DNA from: Streptomyces albofaciens JCM 4342
Lineage (GTDB): Bacteria; Actinomycetota; Actinomycetes; Streptomycetales; Streptomycetaceae
Direction: 5' to 3'
Assembly (NCBI RefSeq): GCF_008634025.1
Contig: NZ_PDCM01000002.1
Span: 3,878,501-3,942,500, forward strand
DNA length: 64,000 nt
The translations under genes were made by a program, and so were the position numbers. This document shows positions 44,644-53,396 of this stretch, in pieces (within the stretch, counting starts at the first letter, position 1; each line of letters begins with the position of its first letter). The notes beneath the pieces were generated by a model, which had not been told where the DNA came from, did no database searches, and was given only the letters and a program-made list of their open reading frames with translations.

Positions 44644-45264
44644 TCAGGACTCCTTGACGGCGATCGTCTCGACCGTATTGGCGACATGCTCGAAGGCGTC
44701 GGCCGCCTCTTCCAGGATGTCCACGATCTGCTTGAGCTTGAGCACCTCGATGGCGTCGTACTTGCCGTTGAACAGGTGCGCGAGCAGCTTGCGGTGGATC
44801 TGGTCGGCCTGGTTCTCCAGCCGGTTGACCTCGATCCAGTACTCGGTGAGGTTGGACATCGTCCGCAGGTTCGGCATCGCCTCGGCGGTCAGCTCCGCCG
44901 CCCGGGACAGGACCTCGATCTGCTGCTCGACGCCCTTGGGCAGCTCCTCGATGCTGTAGAGGACGACGAGATCGACGGCCTCTTCCATGAAGTCCATGAT
45001 GTCGTCGAGCGAGGAGGCGAGGTTGTAGATGTCCTCGCGGTCGAACGGCGTGATGAAGGAGGAGTTCAGCTGGTGGAAGATCGCGTGGGTCGCGTCGTCC
45101 CCCGCGTGCTCCGCAGCCCGCATCCTCTCGGCGATCTCTGTCCGCGCGGAGGCGTCCGCCCCGAGCAGTTCCATCAGGAGCTTGGAGCCCGTGACGATGT
45201 TGTCCGCGGAGGCGGCGAACATGTCGTAGAAGCTCGTCTCCCTGGGGGTCAGACGAAAGCGCAC
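44644..45264 (-). CDS. DUF47 (PhoU-like) Pit accessory protein
   Basis: This 206-residue all-helical protein starts RFRLTPRETSFYDMFAASADN and contains TPFDREDIYNLASSLDDIMDF near residue 75, the family's metal-binding segment. The fold is PhoU-like. DUF47 proteins accompany Pit transporters and probably regulate or assist them. It is the first gene of the DUF47-pit operon, with a GTG start. I see no PHO box in the 190 bases upstream. Confidence 0.92.
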   Translation of the reverse strand: MRFRLTPRETSFYDMFAASADNIVTGSKLLMELLGADASARTEIAERMRAAEHAGDDATHAIFHQLNSSFITPFDREDIYNLASSLDDIMDFMEEAVDLVVLYSIEELPKGVEQQIEVLSRAAELTAEAMPNLRTMSNLTEYWIEVNRLENQADQIHRKLLAHLFNGKYDAIEVLKLKQIVDILEEAADAFEHVANTVETIAVKES

Positions 45265-45407
45265 GTGAAATCCTCGGGGTGCATCGGATTCGGTCGAGTT
45301 GATGCTAGGCGCATCATCCAGCCACAGCTAACCGGCATTCCTTCAGTGTCGCCCATCGGGGAGCATGCTCTGCACGGGGGACCGCCCGCGCCCGCGAATT
45401 TCTGTAC

Positions 45408-45430
45408 CATATACCCACTGGGGGTATATG
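45408..45430 (+). promoter_or_regulatory. CsoR operator
   Basis: The arms CATATACCC (45408-45416) and GGGTATATG (45422-45430) are perfectly symmetric around ACTGG. This fits the CsoR site pattern with G/C-rich inner arms and A/T outer arms. It lies 28 bases before the csoR start, so CsoR should repress itself until copper binds. Confidence 0.88.
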
Positions 45431-45458
45431 GACCGCCTACGTACCACGGGAGATGGCC

Positions 45459-45860
45459 ATGACGACCACGGACGCCGACACCGACGGCAGCACCGCAGCC
45501 GCCGCGGCCTGCCACACCGAAGGGCCGAAAACCGCCTTCCGGCCGGACCCCGACGCCGTCACCGATCACGATCTGGGCATCCACGGCTACGCGAAGCAGA
45601 AGGACGCGCACATCAAGAGGCTGCGCCGGATCGAGGGCCAGATCCGCGGCCTCCAGCGCATGCTGGAGGAAGATGTGTACTGCATCGACATACTCACCCA
45701 GGTCTCGGCGAGCACGAAGGGCCTGCAGTCCTTCGGCCTCCAACTGCTGGAGGAGCATCTGCGGCACTGCGTCGCGGACGCCGCCGTGAAGGGGCCCGAG
45801 GCCATCGACGAGAAGGTCAAGGAAGCCACCAAGGCGATCGAGCGGATGCTGCGCACCTGA
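45459..45860 (+). CDS. csoR: copper-sensing repressor CsoR
   Basis: This 133-residue helical DNA-binding protein has an N-terminal tail of about 45 residues and the CsoR core (HIKRLRRIEGQIRGLQRMLEED). The Cu(I) ligands are visible: Cys in DVYCIDIL, His in EEHLRHC and the following Cys, the C-H-C set. It lacks extra His/Cys of the RcnR/FrmR types. The ATG at 45459 has a GGGAG site 6 bases away; the ATG at 45453 is too close. No copper ATPase or chaperone gene is next to it, so its other targets are elsewhere. Confidence 0.93.
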   Translation: MTTTDADTDGSTAAAAACHTEGPKTAFRPDPDAVTDHDLGIHGYAKQKDAHIKRLRRIEGQIRGLQRMLEEDVYCIDILTQVSASTKGLQSFGLQLLEEHLRHCVADAAVKGPEAIDEKVKEATKAIERMLRT

Positions 45861-45902
45861 GAGCGGCTGCCGCGCGCCGCCGCGCACGGCGCCGGCACCC
45901 CG

Positions 45903-46091
45903 TCACGTACGGTTGCCGGGTCCGGGCCCCGGCTGCGCGCGGTCCGCGTCCACGTCCAGCACCTCGTCGATACGGTCCGAGCTGAGCCGATCCTCGCTCG
46001 CGGCGGCCGCCGCGATCATCAACTCACCAGTCAGGTCGATCTCGACGAGGGCCACGTGGTCCTGAACCGTCGAGTTGCGGTGTCCGGCCAC
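45903..46091 (-). CDS. small conserved-looking protein of unknown function
   Basis: This 62-residue protein opens at a GTG with a strong ribosome site (GGAGGAGG, 8 bases). It reads AGHRNSTVQDHVALVEIDLTGELMIAAAAA in two segments, then a helical acidic portion and a Pro/Gly tail. No signal or membrane segment. Similar short proteins appear to occur in other Streptomyces, but I cannot name the family. It lies downstream of the LppX-like lipoprotein gene on the same strand. Confidence 0.6.
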   Translation of the reverse strand: MAGHRNSTVQDHVALVEIDLTGELMIAAAAASEDRLSSDRIDEVLDVDADRAQPGPGPGNRT

Positions 46092-46228
46092 GTACAACAC
46101 CTCCTCCTTCGAGCGCCTCCCCACTCCTCTGGTGGTTACGCCCAGCGTAGGTACGGGCGCACGCTCCGCGCATGGCACGGATGGACCATTTCCGCCGGTT
46201 CGCACACGCCGTGGCCGGCCGGCGGATC

Positions 46229-47215
46229 TCAGCCGCCGTCGGCGGTGACCCGGCCCGAGTAGATGTCGCGCCGGTCGGGCAGCCGGACCGGGACCGGCGC
46301 GCCGAAGCCGTGGAGCGTGGTGGTCGAGGTCACCGACGTACCCCCCGTGGTGCCGTTGGCGAAGCGGAAGCGCTGGCGGACCTTGCGCAGCCGCCCGGCG
46401 TCGTCCAGATACGCGTCGAAGGACACCACGTCGGTGGTGAAGCCTTTCTCCGCCGCGGTCAGCGCGGGCCGGAACGCCGGGGACGCCGCCCGCGCGGCCG
46501 AGCCGATGTGCGTGGTGCCGCTGAAGTGCCGCACCCGGACGCCGTCCAGCCGCTCCCGGCCCTCGTACGTCACCTCGCGCACCCCGCGCAGCAGTTCGGC
46601 GGCGGCCATCGGGTCGGTCGCGCCGCCGGTGACGAGGTTGCCGTCGGCGAGCGAGGCGGTGTCCACCCGCACCCACTTGTCGGCGGGCACACCCGCGCCG
46701 CGGTTCTTCATGTAGAGGGCGCCCGGCGTGAGGATCTCCGTGATGGTGCGGTCCGCGCCGCGGCCGTCGCCGGTGTCCGGGAGGCGGACGTTCAGCCGCC
46801 CGGTGCGCCTGCGGTAGTCGTGGCCGCCGGCGCCCCGGATGGCGATACGGGTGCCGCCGCTGGTGGTCTCCAGGTCCGTGCGTACGCGGGAGGAGCCGGC
46901 CCGGACCAGGGCGTCGGCGCAGGCGCGCAGGGTCGCGGCGTAGTCCGTGCGGCCGGCGGGGGACCCGGCGGCGGACGGGCCCGCCGGGTCCGGGTCCCCG
47001 GTGGACGACCGGGCGCCCGGTGGGCGGGCACGGTCGGTGAAGGGCAGCCCGGCCGCGGACCCGCCCACCGGGCCGTCTGCGGAGCGGCCGGCCGAGGTCT
47101 GGTCGTCGGCCGCCGCCCCGTTGGAGGAGCAGCCCGTCGTGAACAGGCCGACCGCCAGGCCCACCCCGCACGCGGCGGCCGCGACGGCGCCGCCTCGCCT
47201 GTCCTGCACCACCAT
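46229..47215 (-). CDS. LppX/LprG-like lipoprotein
   Basis: This 328-residue lipoprotein has a signal peptide ending FTTGC at about residue 29, then a Ser/Gly/Asp/Pro-rich linker (about 30-90), and a C-terminal domain with the long curved beta-sheet pattern of LolA/LppX proteins (ALYMKNRGAGVPADKWVRVD; SFDAYLDDAGRLRKV). Relatives carry lipids or glycolipids outside the membrane. It is divergent from the small Cys-rich gene at 47361. Confidence 0.75.
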   Translation of the reverse strand: MVVQDRRGGAVAAAACGVGLAVGLFTTGCSSNGAAADDQTSAGRSADGPVGGSAAGLPFTDRARPPGARSSTGDPDPAGPSAAGSPAGRTDYAATLRACADALVRAGSSRVRTDLETTSGGTRIAIRGAGGHDYRRRTGRLNVRLPDTGDGRGADRTITEILTPGALYMKNRGAGVPADKWVRVDTASLADGNLVTGGATDPMAAAELLRGVREVTYEGRERLDGVRVRHFSGTTHIGSAARAASPAFRPALTAAEKGFTTDVVSFDAYLDDAGRLRKVRQRFRFANGTTGGTSVTSTTTLHGFGAPVPVRLPDRRDIYSGRVTADGG

Positions 47216-47360
47216 CGCGTACGAGCCCCCTCGGCCGCTCTGCTCGGGTAGTTCCGGACCGAGATGTTCCGGTTGCCCGGAGCAGCCCGACCCGTTCCGT
47301 TCAACGACTGTTCAGGCCGCTTCGTCACGCCCGTACACCTGCGGCGCGTACCGTGGCGCC

Positions 47361-47564
47361 GTGCGAGACCGAGCCTCGGCAGAGCCGATACCGCAGTCCT
47401 CAGGACCCGTACCGCAGTCCGCGGAGCCGCCCGGCCACCGGACCTCCACCGTCGAACGGGGCGCGTTCTGCCTGGCCCGTTGCAGCTGCGGCTGGCACGG
47501 CCCGGCCCGCCGGGCGCGCTCCCAGGCACGTACGGACGCGGAGCGGCACCCGCGGACGGAGTGA
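47361..47564 (+). CDS. small Cys-rich protein
   Basis: This 67-residue protein has a cluster FCLARCSCGWHGPARRAR near residues 37-54 with three Cys and a His, a possible metal-binding knuckle. The first 30 residues are Ser/Pro/Glu-rich and probably disordered. A TACCGT box 6 bases before the GTG suggests leaderless transcription. The Cys-Trp-His-Gly core looks conserved in Streptomyces, but the function is unknown. It is followed by a 22-bp tandem repeat. Confidence 0.65.
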   Translation: MRDRASAEPIPQSSGPVPQSAEPPGHRTSTVERGAFCLARCSCGWHGPARRARSQARTDAERHPRTE

Positions 47565-47578
47565 GGCGGCCCCCGCCG

Positions 47579-47644
47579 CCCCGCGTCACGCGCCCTGACG
47601 CCCCGCGTCACGAGCCCTGACGCCCCGCGTCGCGAGCCCCGCCG
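47579..47644. repeat. 22-bp tandem repeat
   Basis: Three 22-bp units start at 47579, 47601 and 47623. The first two differ at one base, and the third at a few. They begin 15 bases after a stop codon. Confidence 0.9.
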
Positions 47645-47781
47645 CCCCGGGTGGTCGCGCCGTACCCGCCGCCCCACCCGCACGCCCTTGGAACCTCCCG
47701 CGCCTCCCGCCCCATCTGAGGGGAGGGAAGTCATCCACGGCGCGCGGGCCCCCAAGGGGCCCCGAAAAGGGGCAGTTCACA

Positions 47782-49368
47782 ATGAAGCGGCGCACGATTC
47801 TGGCGGCCGGCGGCGGACTCACGGCGACGGCCGTCGCCGTGGCCTGCGGCAGCAGTTCCGGCCACGCGAGCCCGCCCGGCACCGGCCCGTCGTCCGGCGG
47901 CGTCGGCCTGACGGCCGGGTCGCAGACCGCCGGGCGCCCGGCGGACAAGGCGTCCTGGGAGGCGCTGCGCAAGAGCCTCGACGGCAGACTGATCCGCGCC
48001 GGGGACGCCGCGTACGACACCGCCCGGCGCCTGTACAACACCCGTTTCGACACCCTGAAGCCCGCAGCCGTGGCGTATGTGCGCCACCCGGCCGACATAG
48101 CCGAGTGCCTGTCCTTCGCCCGCCGCTACGACGCCCCCGTCGCGATACGCAACGGGGGTCATTCGTATGCCGGCTGGTCCAGCGGCAACGGCAAGCTGGT
48201 CATCGACGTGTCGGCCCTGAACACGGTCGGGGCGCCGTCCGGCGGCATCACCCGCATCGGCGCCGGCGCCAAGCTCATCGAGGTCTACGAGGGCCTGGGC
48301 CGGCACAACGTCACCCTCCCCGGCGGCTCCTGTCCGTCCGTCGGCATATCCGGCCTCACCCTCGGTGGCGGCCACGGCGTCGCGTCCCGCGCGTACGGTC
48401 TGACCTGCGACAGCCTGGTCGGCGCCACCGTCGTCACGGCCGACGGCAAGACCGTGGAGTGCGACGCCGAGCGCGACAGCGACCTCTTCTGGGCGCTGCG
48501 CGGCGCGGGCAACGGCAACTTCGGCGTCGTCACCGAACTCCGCTTCAGGACCCACCCGGCGCCCCGCTCGGTCATGGCGTACATGACCTGGCCCTGGTCC
48601 AAGGCCACCGCCGTCCTGCGCTCCTGGCAGGAGTGGGGCCCCGCCCAGCCCGGCGAGATATGGTCCTCGCTGCACCTGGACGCCCACCCCGGCGGCACCC
48701 CGTCCGTGGCCGTCGCGGCGTTCTCCCTGGGCTCGTACGGCGACCTCCAGAACGCCGTCGACAAGCTGGCCGACCGGGCGGGCGGCCCCGGCCCGGCGAA
48801 GTCGGTGCGCCTGACGCCGTCCTCGTACCTGGACGCGATGGAGTCGTACGCGGGCTGCTCCTCGAAGAGCGCCGAACAGTGCCACCTGCCCGGCGACGTC
48901 CCCGGGCGCAGCGCCGCGGGCAAGCTCGCGCGCGAGACGTACGCCGCCCGCTCCGACTTCTTCGACCGCTCGCTGGACGCGGCCGGCATGCGGGCCCTGC
49001 TGGGCCAGATCGAGGCGGCGAGCCGCAAGGGCGTGGCGGGCAACGCGTCGCTGACCGCGCTGGGCGGCGCGATCAACCGGGTCCGCCCGACGGACACCGC
49101 CTTCGTGCACCGCCGCTCGCGCTTCCTCGCCCAGTACCTGGCGTCCTGGAAGGCGGGCGGTTCCGGCTCCGCGCAGAGCGCGTGGCTGACGAGCGTGCAC
49201 GGTGCGATGCGTCGGTACGCGTCGGGCGCGGCGTACCAGAACTACACGGACGCGGCCCTGACCGACTGGAAGAAGGCGTACTACGGTCCGGCCGCCGACC
49301 GGCTCACCGAGCTGAAGCAGCGGTACGACCCGAACGGGCTGTTCAGGACGTTTCCGCAGGCACTGTGA
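47782..49368 (+). CDS. secreted BBE-like FAD-linked oxidase with bicovalent FAD
   Basis: This 528-residue flavoprotein has a signal sequence (MKRRTILAAGGGLTATAVAVACG, possibly lipid-anchored at the Cys), a PCMH-type FAD domain (about 90-260) and a BBE C-terminal block (YDPNGLFRTFPQ). The two covalent FAD attachment residues are present: His in IRNGGHSYAG and Cys in GLTCDSLVG, about 60-70 apart, as in glucooligosaccharide and berberine-bridge oxidases. It should oxidise a sugar or secondary metabolite using oxygen. The paired Arg at the start could mark a Tat signal. The ATG has a nearby purine tract. Confidence 0.9.
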   Translation: MKRRTILAAGGGLTATAVAVACGSSSGHASPPGTGPSSGGVGLTAGSQTAGRPADKASWEALRKSLDGRLIRAGDAAYDTARRLYNTRFDTLKPAAVAYVRHPADIAECLSFARRYDAPVAIRNGGHSYAGWSSGNGKLVIDVSALNTVGAPSGGITRIGAGAKLIEVYEGLGRHNVTLPGGSCPSVGISGLTLGGGHGVASRAYGLTCDSLVGATVVTADGKTVECDAERDSDLFWALRGAGNGNFGVVTELRFRTHPAPRSVMAYMTWPWSKATAVLRSWQEWGPAQPGEIWSSLHLDAHPGGTPSVAVAAFSLGSYGDLQNAVDKLADRAGGPGPAKSVRLTPSSYLDAMESYAGCSSKSAEQCHLPGDVPGRSAAGKLARETYAARSDFFDRSLDAAGMRALLGQIEAASRKGVAGNASLTALGGAINRVRPTDTAFVHRRSRFLAQYLASWKAGGSGSAQSAWLTSVHGAMRRYASGAAYQNYTDAALTDWKKAYYGPAADRLTELKQRYDPNGLFRTFPQAL

Positions 49369-49421
49369 CGGGGCGGGCCCGCGAGGTGTGTCGGGGCGCC
49401 CGTCCGTGCGGTGAGGGGCGG

Positions 49422-49533
49422 GCGTCCGTTCCGTGAGAAGCGGGGCGTCCGTTCCGTGGAGCGGGTGTCCGTGCTGTGAGAAGCGGGCGTCCGTTCCGTG
49501 GGGCGGGCGTCCGTTCCGTGGGGCGGGCGTCCG
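49422..49533. repeat. degenerate 20-23-bp tandem repeat
   Basis: GCGTCCGTTCCGTG occurs at 49422, 49445, 49487 and 49507, with a degenerate copy near 49466 and a partial copy at 49527. Spacing is 20-23 bases. No gene overlaps. Confidence 0.85.
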
Positions 49534-49542
49534 GACATGCGT

Positions 49543-49574
49543 CGGGCCCCGGCACGCGTACGTGCCGGGGCCCG
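49543..49574. terminator. bidirectional terminator before the PAP2 gene end
   Basis: A perfect 13-bp stem (49544-49556 with 49561-49573; one more pair outside) with a CGTA loop lies between the convergent oxidase and phosphatase genes. Confidence 0.85.
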
Positions 49575-49595
49575 GTGCGCGGCGCGTCGCCCTCG

Positions 49596-50294
49596 CTACG
49601 CCGCCAGGTCCTCGTCCCGTTCCGTACGGGACACCGGCGGTACGGCCGTCACCGGCTCGGACACCGGGCGTCCCGCCGGGCCGCCGGCCCGGACGAGCCA
49701 CCAGCCGGGCGAGCGGCTCACGGCGGTCGTCACCGGCACCAGCAGGGCCAGCGCCACCGGCGCCAGCAGCAGCGCGACGGCCGTGCCGAGCGCGAAGCCG
49801 CCGATCACATCGGTCGGGTAGTGCACGCCCATGTAGACCCGGCAGAACCCCTCCAGCAGCGCGAGCGCGATGCCGATCAGGCCGTACTTGCGGTGGGCGA
49901 TGAACAGCCCGACGCCGACCGCCATGGTCAGCGTCGCGTGGTCGCTGACGAACGAGAAGTCGCTCTTGCCCGGGATGAGCACTTCCAGGCCCGCGTGGTC
50001 CTTGAACGGCCGGGGCCGCTCCACCACCGCCCGGATCGGGATGTTGGCCAGCAGCGCCACACCGGCCGCCAGCGGCGCCCACACCAGGCCCGCGACGGCG
50101 GACGGCGCGTCCGGCCGCTTGCGGGCGCCCCACCAGGCGATCAGGCACAGCACCGCGAGCCCGGCGATGATGCCGTACTCGCCGAGGTACTCCATGGCGC
50201 GGTTGAGCCAGTGCGGTGCGTCCTTCGCGAGGCCGTTGATGCCGTCGAGCACGTCCACATCGGGGTTCGACCCGTCCATTGCGAGTCCAGCCAT
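49596..50294 (-). CDS. PAP2-family membrane phosphatase
   Basis: This 232-residue protein has about five to six helices and the three phosphatase motifs in slightly altered form: RAVVERPRPF (C1), SFVSDHATL (C2, with the proton-donor His) and R-x5-MGVHYPTD-like C3 reading RVYMGVHYPTDVIGG. These give a lipid-phosphate or undecaprenyl-diphosphate phosphatase. A Pro/Val/Arg-rich cytoplasmic tail ends it. The ATG at 50294 is chosen; an ATG at 50279 is possible. The gene converges with the oxidase gene. Confidence 0.9.
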   Translation of the reverse strand: MAGLAMDGSNPDVDVLDGINGLAKDAPHWLNRAMEYLGEYGIIAGLAVLCLIAWWGARKRPDAPSAVAGLVWAPLAAGVALLANIPIRAVVERPRPFKDHAGLEVLIPGKSDFSFVSDHATLTMAVGVGLFIAHRKYGLIGIALALLEGFCRVYMGVHYPTDVIGGFALGTAVALLLAPVALALLVPVTTAVSRSPGWWLVRAGGPAGRPVSEPVTAVPPVSRTERDEDLAA

Positions 50295-50503
50295 CTGCCG
50301 CGGCCCCTTACCTTTCGCGCGCGCGAGCGCCGTGTGAGTGCTGCCAACCCCCGTGGTCGTCGGGCGTGGCCGGATTCCTACGGCCCCGCCATGTCTCCAC
50401 GCCTAGGAAACGCGATGCGCATCCGAGCCGTTCCACCTTCTACCGGATGATCACCAGGACGTTACCGAAGAGAGACTGATGTCCGCAGTTCAGGGCCCCA
50501 TGT

Positions 50504-51508
50504 TCACGCAGCGTTCGCGCTGGGCAGCGCCTTCGCGCCGGCCTCGGTGACCCGGGTCGCCCCGATGTAGTCCGGCTTGTCGATCTTGTCGAACCGGATC
50601 ACCGCGCCGGTGTACGGCGCGTTGATCATGTACCCGCCGCCCACGTAGATCCCCACGTGGTGGATGGACCGCGGATCGTTCAGATCGTGCGCGAAGAACA
50701 CCAGGTCCCCCGGCAGCAGCTCGTCCCGCTTCGGATGGGGTCCGGCGTTCCACTGGTCGTTGGCGACGCGCGGCAGCTCGATCCCCACCGAGTGGTACGC
50801 CGCCTTCGTCAGCCCCGAACAGTCGAAACGCCCGTTCTGCTCCGGTGTGCCGTTGCCGCCCCACAGGTACGGCTTGCCCAGCTGCTCCTGGGCGAAGTAG
50901 ATCGCGGAGGCGGCCTGCCGGGACGGTGCCACCCGCCCCACCGGCGCCTCGAAGCTCTTCGCGAGGGTCGTGATGATCCGTACGTAGTTCTGCGTCTCGC
51001 TGATCGCCGGCACCCCGCCCGCCTTGATGACGCGGTAGGCGCCCGCGTTGTAGGCCGCGAGCATGTTGTGCGCCGGATTGCCCGGCACGTCCTTCACGTA
51101 CTTCGCCAGCTCGCAGTCGTACGACGCCGCCGACGGGATCGCGTCCGCCGGGTCCCACACGTCCCGCCGGCCGTCCCCGTTCCCGTCTATCCCGTGCGTC
51201 TGCCACGTGCCGGGGATGAACTGGGCGATGCCCTGCGCCGCCGCCGGGCTCTGCGCCCGGGGGTTCCAGCCGCTCTCCTGGTAGAGCTGCGCGGCGAGCA
51301 GCGCGGGGTTGATGGCGGGGCAGAGGTTGCCCCACTTCTGCACCAGCGGCTGGTACGCGGCCGGTACGGCACCCTTCGCCAGCCCCACGGCCCGGCCCGC
51401 GCCGCCCGCCAGGCCCGCGGCGGCGGCGTACACCCCCACCACGAGCAGCGCGAGGAAACAGAGCACCAGCCCGACCCCGAGCCCACCCGTCACCCAGAAT
51501 TTGCGCAC
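50504..51508 (-). CDS. bifunctional cell-wall hydrolase (lytic transglycosylase + NlpC/P60)
   Basis: This 334-residue protein has one N-terminal membrane helix (about residues 5-33), a lysozyme-like transglycosylase domain (about 50-185; catalytic Glu in LYQESGWNPRAQSP; SASYDCE and AYNAG blocks) and a C-terminal NlpC/P60 domain (about 200-330; Cys in FDCSGL, His in HHVGIYVG). It can cut both glycan and peptide bonds. Enzymes of this build open the wall for type IV secretion systems in Gram-positives (VirB1/TcpG-like). The GTG at 51508 has a GGGAGGG site; an extension to 51694 is unlikely. It probably belongs to the secretion-like locus although on the opposite strand. Confidence 0.9.
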   Translation of the reverse strand: MRKFWVTGGLGVGLVLCFLALLVVGVYAAAAGLAGGAGRAVGLAKGAVPAAYQPLVQKWGNLCPAINPALLAAQLYQESGWNPRAQSPAAAQGIAQFIPGTWQTHGIDGNGDGRRDVWDPADAIPSAASYDCELAKYVKDVPGNPAHNMLAAYNAGAYRVIKAGGVPAISETQNYVRIITTLAKSFEAPVGRVAPSRQAASAIYFAQEQLGKPYLWGGNGTPEQNGRFDCSGLTKAAYHSVGIELPRVANDQWNAGPHPKRDELLPGDLVFFAHDLNDPRSIHHVGIYVGGGYMINAPYTGAVIRFDKIDKPDYIGATRVTEAGAKALPSANAA

Positions 51509-51635
51509 CCCACAACCCTCCCTTAAACGGGCGGGTTTCACCGCCGTTTTCGGCATGTACCTCGCCACACAGGGCCGTACCGGCCCGATTCCGCGCCCCC
51601 CGGTGACCGCCCGGGGCTCGCGCGCCCGCCCCGCT

Positions 51636-52067
51636 TCACTCCCCCAGCTCGAACCAGACCGACTTCCCGCGCCCCGGCCCGTGGCGGCACACACCCCACT
51701 CGTCGGCCAGCGCCTCCACCAGGAACAGCCCCCGCCCGTCCGCCGTGTCGCCCGCGGCCCGCCGCCGGACCGGCAGCCCCGGCGCCCCGTCGTGCACCAG
51801 CACGCGCAGCCTGGCCGGCACGGGCCACTCCCCGTACAGCGTCACCGGCTGCGAACACCCACCGTTCCGGCAGGCGTTGACGGCGTTCGTCACCACCTCG
51901 GACGTCAGCAGCAGCGCGGTGTCCGCCAGGTCCCCCCGCTCGGCGGCCCGCAACGCCGTACCGACCGCGTCCCTGGCCGTACGCACCCACCCCGGATCCG
52001 GCGGAAAGACGAGCGAGAAGTCGCACAGCGTGTGCGGCCGGTGTACGGCCTCGGTGGTGGGACACAT
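51636..52067 (-). CDS. HATPase_c anti-sigma-like ATP-binding protein
   Basis: This 143-residue protein has the GHKL ATPase fold of RsbW-type anti-sigma factors and its Streptomyces relatives: N box LLTSEVVTNAVNAC (about residues 50-63), a DDG-like segment LVHDGAPGLP and G box ADGRGLFLVEALADEWG. It is cytoplasmic. These proteins sit beside XRE/DUF5753 and DUF397 genes across Streptomyces, where they form regulatory modules. The ATG at 52067 has an AGGAGG site 7 bases away. It is divergent from the XRE gene. Confidence 0.88.
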   Translation of the reverse strand: MCPTTEAVHRPHTLCDFSLVFPPDPGWVRTARDAVGTALRAAERGDLADTALLLTSEVVTNAVNACRNGGCSQPVTLYGEWPVPARLRVLVHDGAPGLPVRRRAAGDTADGRGLFLVEALADEWGVCRHGPGRGKSVWFELGE

Positions 52068-52264
52068 GACGTGGCCTCCTCGGGTCACGGGCCGGGACGT
52101 GCGGGGCGCACGGGGTGGCGGCCGGTGCCATCGAAGCTAGGGAAACCCTTTTGGAAGTTACAACCTCTTCCGGCCAACCTCGCTCGGACGAGTGGTATCG
52201 CCCCGGCGCGACCGCCTCCCGCGGCGTCAACACGCGACACTGCCCGGAACCCGAGGAGGAACCG

Positions 52265-53146
52265 ATGCCACCCAGGAGCCAGCCCAGCGAGCGCCACCGC
52301 CGCCTCGGTGCCGAGCTCCGCAAACTGCGCCTGCGCGCTGGGCTCTCGGGGGACCAGGCCGCCGCCCTGATCGACGCCGATCGCGGCCGTGTGAGCAACA
52401 TCGAGGCGGGCCGGGTCGATGTCCCGCGCAACGGGCTCCACAAGTTGCTCCGGGCTTACGGCTGTCCGGACGGTCCGCTCTTCGACGGACTGATGGCGAT
52501 GGCCCAGGACCGGGGGAAAGGGTGGTGGGACGAGTACCGGGACGTGATGCGGCGGCCGGCTCTCGACCTCGCCGAACTCGAATCCCGCGCCACGCACATC
52601 CGCAACCACGAACCACTGGTGATTCCGGGGATCCTGCAAACCGCCGAATACGCGCGGTCGGTGTGCGAGACGTTCGACGAGCCCGACGCGCAGCTCGACC
52701 GGTACGTCCGGTTCCGCATGGACCGCCAGCGCATCCTGGAACGGCAGCCCGGCACTCCCTACCACGCGGTCATCCAGGAAGGAGCGCTGCGCACCCGCGT
52801 CGGCAGCCCGGAGATCATGCGTCGGCAGCTGCGCCGCCTCATCGAGATCGCCCGGCTCCCCCACGTGACGCTACAGGTGTTCCCCTTCGAAGCCGGGCCC
52901 TACTCCGGAGTGAGCCGCTCTTTCAGCATCTTCGGCGGACCCACGCCCGCGCTCGACACGGTCCGCCTGGAACAGGCGGTGGCCTCCGCGATCCTGCGCG
53001 ACGAGGAGGAGACGAGCCGCTACGGCAGGATCTTCACGAAGCTGACCGAACTCGCACTCCCGCGAGTTGACCCGGAGGCAAGGCCTGAGTCTCATGACGG
53101 TCGGGACTCACTGACCCTCATCCAGCACCTGATGTACGCCTTCTAG
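52265..53146 (+). CDS. XRE-family regulator with DUF5753 domain
   Basis: This 293-residue protein has an N-terminal HTH (about residues 10-65, RAGLSGDQAAALIDADRGRVSNIEAGR) and a large C-terminal DUF5753 domain (LVIPGILQTAEYARSV and LPHVTLQVFPFEAGPYSG). This is the WhiJ/AbaA-orfA-like group. The ATG has a strong GAGGAGG site. It is followed 11 bases later by a DUF397 gene, its usual partner. An inverted repeat GGAAG-CTTCC (about 52152-52170) upstream may be its operator. It probably controls development or antibiotic genes through the small partner. Confidence 0.92.
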   Translation: MPPRSQPSERHRRLGAELRKLRLRAGLSGDQAAALIDADRGRVSNIEAGRVDVPRNGLHKLLRAYGCPDGPLFDGLMAMAQDRGKGWWDEYRDVMRRPALDLAELESRATHIRNHEPLVIPGILQTAEYARSVCETFDEPDAQLDRYVRFRMDRQRILERQPGTPYHAVIQEGALRTRVGSPEIMRRQLRRLIEIARLPHVTLQVFPFEAGPYSGVSRSFSIFGGPTPALDTVRLEQAVASAILRDEEETSRYGRIFTKLTELALPRVDPEARPESHDGRDSLTLIQHLMYAF

Positions 53147-53157
53147 GAGAACGCAAA

Positions 53158-53358
53158 ATGCCCCGGCTCACCTGGCGGAAGTCCTCGTACAGCGGCAGCG
53201 GCCAGGACGACTGCGTAGAGGTGGCGCCCCACCCCGACGGCCCCATCCTCTACCGTGAGAGCGACCACCCCGGCGCGGTCGGGCGGGCCACCGCCCCCGG
53301 CTGGGCCGCGTTCCTCCGGGCCGTCAAGGCCGACCGGTGCGCGGCCGGTCCGCGCTGA
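53158..53358 (+). CDS. DUF397 protein
   Basis: This 66-residue protein has the DUF397 signature: LTWRKSSYSGSGQDDCVEVA near the start and GWAAFLRAVKADR near the end. DUF397 proteins act with XRE/DUF5753 regulators as small antagonists or ligands. It starts 11 bases after the regulator stop with an AGGAGAA site, so the two are cotranscribed. The central Cys is conserved in the group. Confidence 0.92.
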   Translation: MPRLTWRKSSYSGSGQDDCVEVAPHPDGPILYRESDHPGAVGRATAPGWAAFLRAVKADRCAAGPR

Positions 53359-53396
53359 CCAGCCGTCAACCCATCGCCGGACCTGTGAAGGAAGCC

